Shown: positions 56,842 to 64,000 of the stretch, one piece after another | Numbering within the stretch: position 1 is the first letter of the stretch | How the letters are laid out: each line of letters begins with the position of its first letter | From: Streptomyces sp. NRRL F-5630 | GTDB taxonomy: Bacteria > Actinomycetota > Actinomycetes > Streptomycetales > Streptomycetaceae | Direction of reading: 5' to 3' | Length of the DNA: 64,000 nucleotides | Assembly: GCF_000719475.1 (NCBI RefSeq) | Contig: NZ_JOGO01000002.1 | Span: forward strand, 1-64,000 | Notes under the pieces: model-generated | What the model saw: only the letters and a program-made list of their open reading frames with translations | The model's database searches: none | What the model was told of the DNA's origin: nothing | Position numbers and translations under genes: made by a program

Positions 56842-57399
56842 TCACGCCTCCTTGAACGGGAAGCCGAGGTGACGGAGGAGCGAACGGCCCTCTTCGTCGT
56901 TGGTCGCCGTGGTCACCACGGTGATGTCCATACCCCGGGTGCGGTCGATCTTGTCCTGGTCGATCTCGTGGAACATGACCTGCTCGGTGAGACCGAAGGT
57001 GTAGTTGCCACGGCCGTCGAACTGCTTGGGGGACAGACCGCGGAAGTCGCGGATGCGCGGGAGCGCGAGCGACAGGGTGCGGTCCAGGAACTCCCACATG
57101 CGGTCGCCGCGGAGCGTGACGTGGGCGCCGATGGGCTGGCCCTCGCGCAGCTTGAACTGCGCGATGGACTTCCGGGCCTTCGTCACGGCCGGCTTCTGGC
57201 CGGTGATCGTGGTGAGGTCGCGGATGGCGCCGTCCATCAGCTTCGAGTCACGGGCGGCGTCGCCGACACCCATGTTGACCACGATCTTGACGAGACCGGG
57301 GATCTGCATGACGTTCTCGTACTTGAACTCGTCACGCAGCTTGCCCGCGATCTCCTCGCGGTACTTCTGCTTCAGGCGGGGGGCTGTGGTGGTCGTCAT
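56842..57399 (-). CDS. rplE: 50S ribosomal protein L5
   Basis: 185 residues: [40 protein letters not shown] and [20 protein letters not shown]. Binds 5S rRNA and contacts P-site tRNA. The ATG overlaps the rplX stop by one base. Confidence 0.98.
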   Translation of the reverse strand: MTTTTAPRLKQKYREEIAGKLRDEFKYENVMQIPGLVKIVVNMGVGDAARDSKLMDGAIRDLTTITGQKPAVTKARKSIAQFKLREGQPIGAHVTLRGDRMWEFLDRTLSLALPRIRDFRGLSPKQFDGRGNYTFGLTEQVMFHEIDQDKIDRTRGMDITVVTTATNDEEGRSLLRHLGFPFKEA

Positions 57400-57722
57400 C
57401 AGATGTCCTCACCCGTCCGCTTGGCAACGCGGATCTTGTTGCCGTCCTCGTCGAAGCGGTAGCCGACGCGGGTGACGACCTTGTTGCCGTCCTTCTCCAC
57501 GACCAGCTGCACGTTGCTCACGTGGACCGGCGCCTCGGTGGTGATGATGCCACCGGCCTGCGAGGCCTGCCCGGGCTGGTTCGCCTTGGTGTGCTTCTTG
57601 ACCCGGTTGACACCCTCGACCAGGACGCGGTCCTCGCGGGGGAAGGCCGCGATGACCTTGCCCTGCTTGCCCTTGTCCTTACCGGTGATGACCTGGACCA
57701 GGTCGCCCTTCTTGATCTTCAT
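57399..57722 (-). CDS. rplX: 50S ribosomal protein L24
   Basis: 107 residues: [20 protein letters not shown] (the KOW motif), [17 protein letters not shown] and [19 protein letters not shown]. Assembly initiator of the 50S subunit. Two bases after rplN. Confidence 0.98.
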   Translation of the reverse strand: MKIKKGDLVQVITGKDKGKQGKVIAAFPREDRVLVEGVNRVKKHTKANQPGQASQAGGIITTEAPVHVSNVQLVVEKDGNKVVTRVGYRFDEDGNKIRVAKRTGEDI

Positions 57723-57724
57723 GC

Positions 57725-58093
57725 TTACAGCACCTCCGGCGCGAGCGAGATGATCTTCATGAACTTCTTCTCGCGCAGCTCACGGCCCACCGGGCCGAAG
57801 ATACGGGTGCCGCGGGGGTCGCCGTCGTTCTTGAGAATGACGGCGGCGTTCTCGTCGAAGCGGATGTACGAGCCATCCTGGCGACGGCGCTCCTTGACGG
57901 TGCGAACGATGACCGCCTTGACGACGTCACCCTTCTTCACGTTGCCGCCGGGGATCGCGTCCTTCACGGTGGCGACGATGACATCACCGATGCCCGCGTA
58001 GCGGCGACCGGAGCCACCGAGAACACGGATGGTGAGGATTTCCTTCGCACCCGTGTTGTCGGCGACACGCAGTCGCGACTCCTGCTGGATCAC
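57725..58093 (-). CDS. rplN: 50S ribosomal protein L14
   Basis: 122 residues: [40 protein letters not shown] and [20 protein letters not shown]. First gene of the spc operon; a hairpin separates it from rpsQ. Confidence 0.98.
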   Translation of the reverse strand: MIQQESRLRVADNTGAKEILTIRVLGGSGRRYAGIGDVIVATVKDAIPGGNVKKGDVVKAVIVRTVKERRRQDGSYIRFDENAAVILKNDGDPRGTRIFGPVGRELREKKFMKIISLAPEVL

Positions 58094-58121
58094 GTCTGTC
58101 TCCTGATCGTCTGCCGGTTCC

Positions 58122-58153
58122 CCGGGGGCCGTGCCCGTAAGCAGGGCCCCCGG
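58122..58153 (-). terminator. hairpin at the S10/spc operon border
   Basis: CCGGGGGCC and GGCCCCCGG form a perfect 9-bp stem with a 14-base loop in the 107-base gap between rpsQ and rplN, the classical S10/spc border. Confidence 0.65.
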
Positions 58154-58200
58154 AGCCTGGCGGAACTGGTCCGAGGGGACGAACCGCCCCTCGGAGGGGT

Positions 58201-58488
58201 TTACTTGGCCTTTTCGAGGATCTCGACGATGCGCCAGTTCTTACCGGCGGAGAGCGGCCGGGTCTCCATGAGGAGGACGCGGTCGCCGACACCGGCGGAG
58301 TTCTGCTCGTCGTGAGCCTTCAGGCGGTGCGTACGGCGGATGACCTTGCCGTACAGCGCGTGCTTGACGCGGTCCTCGACAGCGACGACGACGGTCTTGT
58401 CCATCTTGTCGCTGACCACAAGGCCCTCACGGACCTTGCGCTGGCCGCGTGCGGCCTTGGTCTCTTCAGTCACGTTGCTCTCGCTCAT
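58201..58488 (-). CDS. rpsQ: 30S ribosomal protein S17
   Basis: 95 residues: [40 protein letters not shown] and [20 protein letters not shown]. Last gene of the S10 operon. The ATG overlaps the rpmC stop (TGATG). Confidence 0.98.
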   Translation of the reverse strand: MSESNVTEETKAARGQRKVREGLVVSDKMDKTVVVAVEDRVKHALYGKVIRRTHRLKAHDEQNSAGVGDRVLLMETRPLSAGKNWRIVEILEKAK

Positions 58489-58712
58489 CAGGCGCTCTCC
58501 ACCGTCTCGATGCCCAGCTCGCGCTCACGCATCAGGGTGTAGATCCGGGCGATGTCCTTGCGGACGGCCTTCAGCCGGCCGTGGTTCTCAAGCTGCCCGG
58601 TCGCCGCCTGGAAGCGGAGGTTGAACAGCTCTTCCTTGGCCTCGGTCAGCTTGGCAACAAGCTCCTCGTTGCCCAGCTCGCGCAGCTCGGACGCCTTGGT
58701 TCCGGCCGACAT
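58488..58712 (-). CDS. rpmC: 50S ribosomal protein L29
   Basis: 74 residues: [40 protein letters not shown] and [22 protein letters not shown] 58712 overlaps the rplP stop (TGATG). A GTG one codon upstream is possible but less likely. Confidence 0.97.
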   Translation of the reverse strand: MSAGTKASELRELGNEELVAKLTEAKEELFNLRFQAATGQLENHGRLKAVRKDIARIYTLMRERELGIETVESA

Positions 58713-59131
58713 CACGCCTCACCTGCCTCGCGCCGCACGATCCGGCACTTCATCGGGAGCTTGTGAGCCGCGCGGGTGAGCGCCTCACGAGCGATCTTCT
58801 CGTTCGGGTAGGAGAGCTCGAACATCACCCGACCGGGCTTGACGTTCGCGATCCACCACTCCGGCGAACCCTTACCGGAACCCATGCGGGTCTCGGCGGG
58901 CTTCTTGGTCAGCGGGCGGTCCGGGTAGATGTTGATCCAGACCTTGCCGCCACGCTTGATGTGGCGGGTCATCGCGATACGGGCCGCCTCGATCTGGCGG
59001 TTGGTGACGTACGCGGGAGTGACGGCCTGGATGCCGTACTCGCCGAACGTGACCTCCGTACCACCCTTGGCCATGCCATCGCGCTTGGGGTGGTGCTGCT
59101 TGCGGTGCTTGACCCTGCGGGGGATCAGCAT
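58712..59131 (-). CDS. rplP: 50S ribosomal protein L16
   Basis: 139 residues: [35 protein letters not shown] [20 protein letters not shown], and [20 protein letters not shown]. Sits near the A-site elbow of 23S rRNA. Three bases after rpsC. Confidence 0.98.
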   Translation of the reverse strand: MLIPRRVKHRKQHHPKRDGMAKGGTEVTFGEYGIQAVTPAYVTNRQIEAARIAMTRHIKRGGKVWINIYPDRPLTKKPAETRMGSGKGSPEWWIANVKPGRVMFELSYPNEKIAREALTRAAHKLPMKCRIVRREAGEA

Positions 59132-59134
59132 GGG

Positions 59135-59962
59135 TCAGCCCTCCGTTCCGGTGCTCTCGGCCGGAGCGGACGCGGCGGCAGGAGCCTCGGCCTTGGGGGC
59201 CTCGGCAGCCGGCGTCGACTGCGGCTTACGACCGCGACCGCCACGCTCGCCACCGCGGCCACCACGGGCCGGGCGGTCGTTGCGGGCCGGGCGGTTGCCC
59301 GCACGGGCCGCGGCGTTCTCGGCGCGAACCTCGGCGATGTTCTTGACGTCGCCCTTGTAGATCCAGACCTTCACGCCGATCCGGCCGAAGGTCGTCTTGG
59401 CCTCGAAGAAGCCGTAGTCCACGTTCGCGCGGAGCGTGTGCAGGGGCACACGGCCCTCGCGGTAGAACTCCGAGCGGGACATCTCGGCGCCGCCGAGGCG
59501 ACCGCCGCACTGGATCTTGATGCCCTTGGCGCCGGCCTTCATGGAGGACTGCATGCTCTTGCGCATGGCCCGCCGGAAGGAGACGCGGCTGGAGAGCTGC
59601 TCGGCGACGGCCTGGGCCACGAGCTGAGCGTCGACCTCGGGGTTCTTGACCTCGAGGATGTTCAGCTGGACCTGCTTGCCGGTGAGCTTCTCCAGCTCGC
59701 CGCGGATGCGGTCGGCCTCCGCGCCGCGACGGCCGATGACGATGCCCGGCCGGGCGGTGTGGATGTCGACGCGGACGCGGTCACGGGTGCGCTCGATCTC
59801 CACCTTCGAGATACCGGCGCGCTCCATGCCCTTCGTCATCATGCGACGAATGGCGACGTCTTCCTTGACGTAGTCCTTGTACAGCTTGTCGGCGTACCAC
59901 CGCGACTTGAAGTCGGTGGTGATGCCGAGCCGGAACCCGTGCGGGTTTACCTTCTGGCCCAT
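59135..59962 (-). CDS. rpsC: 30S ribosomal protein S3
   Basis: 275 residues. [20 protein letters not shown], the KH domain around [20 protein letters not shown], and [20 protein letters not shown]. The C-terminal 60 residues are Arg/Gly- then Ala/Pro/Glu-rich, an actinobacterial extension. One-base overlap with the rplV stop. Confidence 0.98.
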   Translation of the reverse strand: MGQKVNPHGFRLGITTDFKSRWYADKLYKDYVKEDVAIRRMMTKGMERAGISKVEIERTRDRVRVDIHTARPGIVIGRRGAEADRIRGELEKLTGKQVQLNILEVKNPEVDAQLVAQAVAEQLSSRVSFRRAMRKSMQSSMKAGAKGIKIQCGGRLGGAEMSRSEFYREGRVPLHTLRANVDYGFFEAKTTFGRIGVKVWIYKGDVKNIAEVRAENAAARAGNRPARNDRPARGGRGGERGGRGRKPQSTPAAEAPKAEAPAAASAPAESTGTEG

Positions 59963-60309
59963 TACCGGGTTCCTTCCTTGGCGCTGACGACCACGGTGAT
60001 GTGGCTGGTCCGCTTGCGAATCCGGTAGGCGCGGCCCTGGGCGCGCGGACGGAAACGCTTGAGCGTCGGGCCCTCGTCGACGTACGCCTCGCTGATGACC
60101 AGCGTGGAGGCGTCGGTGTGGTCGTAGTTGTGCGCGGCGTTGGCGATGGCGCTGTCCAGCACCTTGCCAACGGGCTCACTCGCGGCCTGCGGGGCGAAGC
60201 GCAGGACCGCCTGGGCCTCCGTGGCGTCCATGCCACGGATGAGGTCCACCACACGGCGGGCCTTCATGGGCGTGACGCGGATGTACCGCGCCTGGGCCCT
60301 GGCTTCCAT
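59962..60309 (-). CDS. rplV: 50S ribosomal protein L22
   Basis: 115 residues from ATG 60309 ([20 protein letters not shown]), with GAAGGGA upstream. The in-frame ATG at 60333 would add eight residues and is less likely. The beta-hairpin lining the exit tunnel is near [20 protein letters not shown]. Confidence 0.97.
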   Translation of the reverse strand: MEARAQARYIRVTPMKARRVVDLIRGMDATEAQAVLRFAPQAASEPVGKVLDSAIANAAHNYDHTDASTLVISEAYVDEGPTLKRFRPRAQGRAYRIRKRTSHITVVVSAKEGTR

Positions 60310-60350
60310 GGTTGTCCCTTCAGTGTCTGTCATTGGTCATTCACCCCGCT

Positions 60351-60632
60351 TTAGCGGCGCTTCGACTTCCGGTCGTCCTTGACGTGACCCCGGAAGGTGC
60401 GCGTCGGCGAGAACTCGCCGAGCTTGTGGCCGACCATGGACTCGGTGACAAACACCGGGATGTGGGTCTTGCCGTTGTGCACCGCGATCGTGTGGCCGAG
60501 CATGGCCGGGACGATCATCGAGCGACGGGACCAGGTCTTGATGACGTTCTTGGTGCCGGCTTCGTTCTGTACGTCCACCTTCTTGATGAGGTGGTCGTCG
60601 ACGAAGGGCCCCTTCTTGAGACTGCGCGGCAT
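60351..60632 (-). CDS. rpsS: 30S ribosomal protein S19
   Basis: 93 residues: [60 protein letters not shown]. Complete. Confidence 0.98.
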   Translation of the reverse strand: MPRSLKKGPFVDDHLIKKVDVQNEAGTKNVIKTWSRRSMIVPAMLGHTIAVHNGKTHIPVFVTESMVGHKLGEFSPTRTFRGHVKDDRKSKRR

Positions 60633-60644
60633 CTAAACCCGCTC

Positions 60645-61481
<837 letters not shown>

Positions 61482-61521
61482 TCTTAAGTCCTCGTCCGAT
61501 ATCGAACGATCCGGACCTCCG

Positions 61522-61941
61522 TCAGGAGGTCGGACCGCCGAAGATGTCGATACGGTCGCCCTCGGCGAGGGTCACGATCGCGCGCTTGCTGTCCGCACGC
61601 TTGCCGAAGCCGGTGCGGGTGCGCTTGCGCTTGCCCTGGCGGTTGATCGTGTTGACCCCGGTGACCTTGACCTCGAAGACCGCCTGGACGGCCTGCTTGA
61701 TCTGGGTCTTGTTGGCCCGCGGGTCGACGATGAAGGTGTACTTGCCCTCGTCGAGCAGCGCGTAGCTCTTCTCCGAGACGACCGGACGCAGGAGGACGTC
61801 ACGGGGGTCCGTGAAGCTCTTGCTCAGCGGCGTCTCGACGGTGTTCTTGCCCTCGGCCTCGTGGCGGCGCGCCTTGGCGACGCGCGCGGCCTTGGCGGCC
61901 TTGGCCGCCTTCGAGGCGATGCTCGGGTGACGCGTGGCCAT
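61522..61941 (-). CDS. rplW: 50S ribosomal protein L23
   Basis: 139 residues, longer than the roughly 100 of E. coli because of an Ala/Lys-rich N-terminal extension ([15 protein letters not shown]). The conserved core is [39 protein letters not shown] and [20 protein letters not shown]. It forms the docking site at the tunnel exit. Overlaps rplD by one base. Confidence 0.97.
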   Translation of the reverse strand: MATRHPSIASKAAKAAKAARVAKARRHEAEGKNTVETPLSKSFTDPRDVLLRPVVSEKSYALLDEGKYTFIVDPRANKTQIKQAVQAVFEVKVTGVNTINRQGKRKRTRTGFGKRADSKRAIVTLAEGDRIDIFGGPTS

Positions 61942-62591
61942 CAGGCGTCACTCCCTTCCTTGTCGTTGGCCTGCGGGCCGGCGACGAAGGACTCGAAAGC
62001 GGCCTGGGTGAAGACCACGTCGTCCGAGACGAGAACGTCGTACGTGTTCAGCTGGCCCGGCTCCAGGATGTGCACCCGGGGCAGGTTGCGGGCGGAGAGC
62101 CACGCGGCCTCGTCGGAGCGCTCGGCGACCAGGAGCAGGTTCTTGCGCTCCGAGATCTTGCCGAACAGCGTCTTCGCGGCCTTCGTGGAGATCTCGCCCT
62201 CGATCACGCCGGAGACGACGTGGATGCGCGCGTTGCGGGCCCGGTCGGAGAGGGCACCGCGCAGGGCGGCGGCCTTCATCTTCTTCGGGGTGCGCTGCGA
62301 GTAGTCACGCGGCACGGGACCGTGCACGACGCCACCACCGGCGAACTGCGGGGCGCGGGTCGAACCCTGGCGGGCACGGCCGGTGCCCTTCTGGCGGTAC
62401 GGCTTCTTGCCGCCGCCGCGGACCTCGCCACGCGTCTTCGTCTTGTGCGTGCCCTGGCGGGCAGCGGCCAGCTGAGCGACGACGACCTGGTGGATCAGCG
62501 GAACGCTGACCTTCGCGTCGAAGATCTCCGCGGGGAGCTCGACGGTCCCGGCCTTGTCGCCCGCGGGCGAAAGGATGTCAACAGTGCTCAT
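61941..62591 (-). CDS. rplD: 50S ribosomal protein L4
   Basis: 216 residues from ATG 62591. The long tunnel loop is [34 protein letters not shown]4 represses the S10 operon in E. coli; the mechanism is not established here. Confidence 0.97.
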   Translation of the reverse strand: MSTVDILSPAGDKAGTVELPAEIFDAKVSVPLIHQVVVAQLAAARQGTHKTKTRGEVRGGGKKPYRQKGTGRARQGSTRAPQFAGGGVVHGPVPRDYSQRTPKKMKAAALRGALSDRARNARIHVVSGVIEGEISTKAAKTLFGKISERKNLLLVAERSDEAAWLSARNLPRVHILEPGQLNTYDVLVSDDVVFTQAAFESFVAGPQANDKEGSDA

Positions 62592-62598
62592 CGTTACC

Positions 62599-63243
62599 TC
62601 AGGCCCCCTTGGCCGCGGTGCGGACCAGGACGAGGCCGCCGTTCGGACCGGGGACGGCGCCCTTGATGAGCAGCAGACCCTTCTCCGCGTCAACGGCGTG
62701 GACGGTCAGGTTCTGGGTGGTGACCCGCTCGTTGCCCATGCGGCCCGCCATGCGCAGGCCCTTGAACACGCGGCCCGGGGTGGCGCAGCCACCGATGGAA
62801 CCGGGCGAGCGGTGCTTGCGCTGGGTGCCGTGCCCGGCGCCGAGGCCCTTGAAGTTGTGACGCTTCATGACACCGGCGAAGCCCTTGCCCTTGCTCTTGC
62901 CGGTGACGTCGACCTTCACGCCCGACTCGAAGGTCTCGGCGGTGACTTCCTGGCCGAGGGTGTACTCGGAGGAGTCCGAGGTACGGATCTCGACGAGGTG
63001 GCGGCGGGGGGTCACGTCGGCCTTGGCGAAGTGGCCCTTGAGGGGCTTGTTCACCTTGCGCGGGTCGATCTCGCCGAAGGCGATCTGGACCGACTCGTAG
63101 CCGTCGCTGTCGTTCGTACGCACCTGGGTCACGACACAGGGACCGGCCTTGACGACGGTCACCGGGACAACGCGGTTGTTGTCGTCCCACACCTGCGTCA
63201 TACCGAGCTTCTCGCCCAGGATGCCCTTGATCTGCTTCGTCAT
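62599..63243 (-). CDS. rplC: 50S ribosomal protein L3
   Basis: 214 residues: [40 protein letters not shown] and [20 protein letters not shown]. Contacts the peptidyl-transferase centre. Seven bases before rplD. Confidence 0.98.
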   Translation of the reverse strand: MTKQIKGILGEKLGMTQVWDDNNRVVPVTVVKAGPCVVTQVRTNDSDGYESVQIAFGEIDPRKVNKPLKGHFAKADVTPRRHLVEIRTSDSSEYTLGQEVTAETFESGVKVDVTGKSKGKGFAGVMKRHNFKGLGAGHGTQRKHRSPGSIGGCATPGRVFKGLRMAGRMGNERVTTQNLTVHAVDAEKGLLLIKGAVPGPNGGLVLVRTAAKGA

Positions 63244-63260
63244 TCTCAGATCACCGGCCC

Positions 63261-63569
63261 TCAGAGCTTGATCTCGATGTCGACGCCGGCCGGGAGGTCG
63301 AGTCGCATCAGGGAGTCAACGGTCTTGGGCGTCGGGTCGAGGATGTCGATCAGGCGCTTGTGGGTACGCATCTCGAAGTGCTCGCGCGAGTCCTTGTACT
63401 TGTGCGGCGACTTGATGACGCAGTACACGTTCTTCTCAGTGGGCAGCGGCACCGGGCCCGCGACCGACGCACCAGTACGCGTCACCGTCTCGACGATCTT
63501 CTTCGCCGAGGAGTCGATGACCTCGTGGTCGTAGGCCTTGAGCCGGATGCGGATCTTCTGTCCCGCCAT
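63261..63569 (-). CDS. rpsJ: 30S ribosomal protein S10
   Basis: 102 residues: [40 protein letters not shown] and [20 protein letters not shown]. First gene of the S10 operon. Also known as NusE, an antitermination factor. Confidence 0.98.
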   Translation of the reverse strand: MAGQKIRIRLKAYDHEVIDSSAKKIVETVTRTGASVAGPVPLPTEKNVYCVIKSPHKYKDSREHFEMRTHKRLIDILDPTPKTVDSLMRLDLPAGVDIEIKL

Positions 63570-64000
63570 GGCTACTTGGTAGTCCTGTCTCTCGTCACGC
63601 TCTTGCGGCCTGGGGATCCTGTCTGCTTCCCTCCGGCACACGCGGTCGGGCGTGTCGCATTGCCGCCAACAGCGAACCGCTGGGGTTTTGCGATCGTGAC
63701 CGCGGGATTCGGGGAGGAGCCTCCACCAGGGCGCCTGGTCGGCACCGCGCCTTGCTTCCCGGAAGATTCCCGTACGTCCGGCCCTCAACAGGGCCGACGA
63801 GTACCGTGGGACTCGCTTCCGGTCCTCCCGGCGGGAGGCGCGCAGCATCGGCACTCAACCGAGCAACCTGGTCAGTGTGCCACACGAAGCGAGCCGGTCG
63901 CCAATCGGGCCGGACAGCTTACCCCGGGCGGGGTGGGCTTCAAACGGGGGTGCGGGACGGTCGGCCGACCAGGGGGCACGGACGGGGCCGACCGGGGGGC
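63570..64000 (-). promoter_or_regulatory. S10 operon leader and promoter region
   Basis: 431 bases to the window end with no gene. The proposed promoter on the minus strand is TTGGCG (63904-63899), 19 bases, CACACT (63879-63874), which is weak. The leader would be about 300 bases and holds a hairpin, CGGCCCT/AGGGCCG with a CAAC loop (63779-63796) flanked by GTAC on both sides, and CCTCCCGGCGGGAGG near 63826. Confidence 0.45.

Noticed and set aside
63261..63854. Longer rpsJ frame starting at 63854
   Set aside because: The extra N-terminal 95 codons have no family support; S10 proteins start at [10 protein letters not shown].

Overview
The window is from a high-GC actinomycete, almost certainly a Streptomyces. 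Coding frames have near-saturated G/C third positions. The window holds the developmental genes bldM and whiD, a sigma factor of the ShbA type, a CIRCE-controlled groES-groEL1 pair with a His-rich GroEL tail, and the complete S10/spc/alpha ribosomal-protein region. From memory, the order matches the core-chromosome stretch of S. coelicolor running from about SCO4701 (rpsJ) to about SCO4772. Nearly everything is core chromosome; accessory material sits in a few short inserts.

Layout. 0-10.3 kb: a partial membrane protein, the two IMP-dehydrogenase family genes (guaB3-type and guaB, each with its own terminator), shbA, bldM and whiD (divergent around a likely sigma-BldN promoter), then a LysR regulator, a MOSC protein and an SDR enzyme with a long histone-H1-like tail. 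10.3-17.2 kb: a DeoR remnant, a 2-hydroxyacid dehydrogenase, a small protein, groEL1/groES, a lipoprotein polysaccharide deacetylase, a THUMP-like methyltransferase and a Uma2-type protein. 17.4-37.2 kb: the tRNA t6A genes (tsaB-rimI-tsaD, plus tsaE), a catalytically dead L,D-transpeptidase-like protein, alr, a Nudix hydrolase, the NAD(P)H-hydrate repair enzyme, an RpiR-type regulator with a divergent EamA transporter, acpS, glmS, coaA, a DUF574 methyltransferase, glmM, rpsI and rplM. Cell-wall precursor supply (glmS, glmM, alr) is the recurring theme.

38.6-45.7 kb: a tight five-gene minus-strand operon (cellulose-synthase-like GT2, GH26 lipoprotein, two GT39 membrane glycosyltransferases, polyprenyl-phosphate-sugar synthase). 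It lies between rplM and truA and looks like a complete surface-polysaccharide machine set among translation genes. It is the best candidate here for a little-described system.

45.9-63.6 kb: truA, rplQ, rpoA, rpsK, rpsM, rpmJ, infA, map, adk, secY, the spc operon (rplO to rplN) and the S10 operon (rpsQ to rpsJ), all on the minus strand. Hairpins mark the transcription-unit borders (rplQ/truA, map/infA, rplO/secY, S10/spc).

The most unusual non-coding signal is a set of short tandem-repeat arrays (periods 7, 23 and 30 bp). They sit at or within about 13 bp of the stop codons of five minus-strand genes: alr, the Nudix gene, nnrD/E, glmS and glmM. Two intergenic copies of a conserved 26-bp element, which I recall as common in Streptomyces, lie between rpoA and rplQ. 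I found no tRNA, rRNA, CRISPR array, insertion sequence or integrase.
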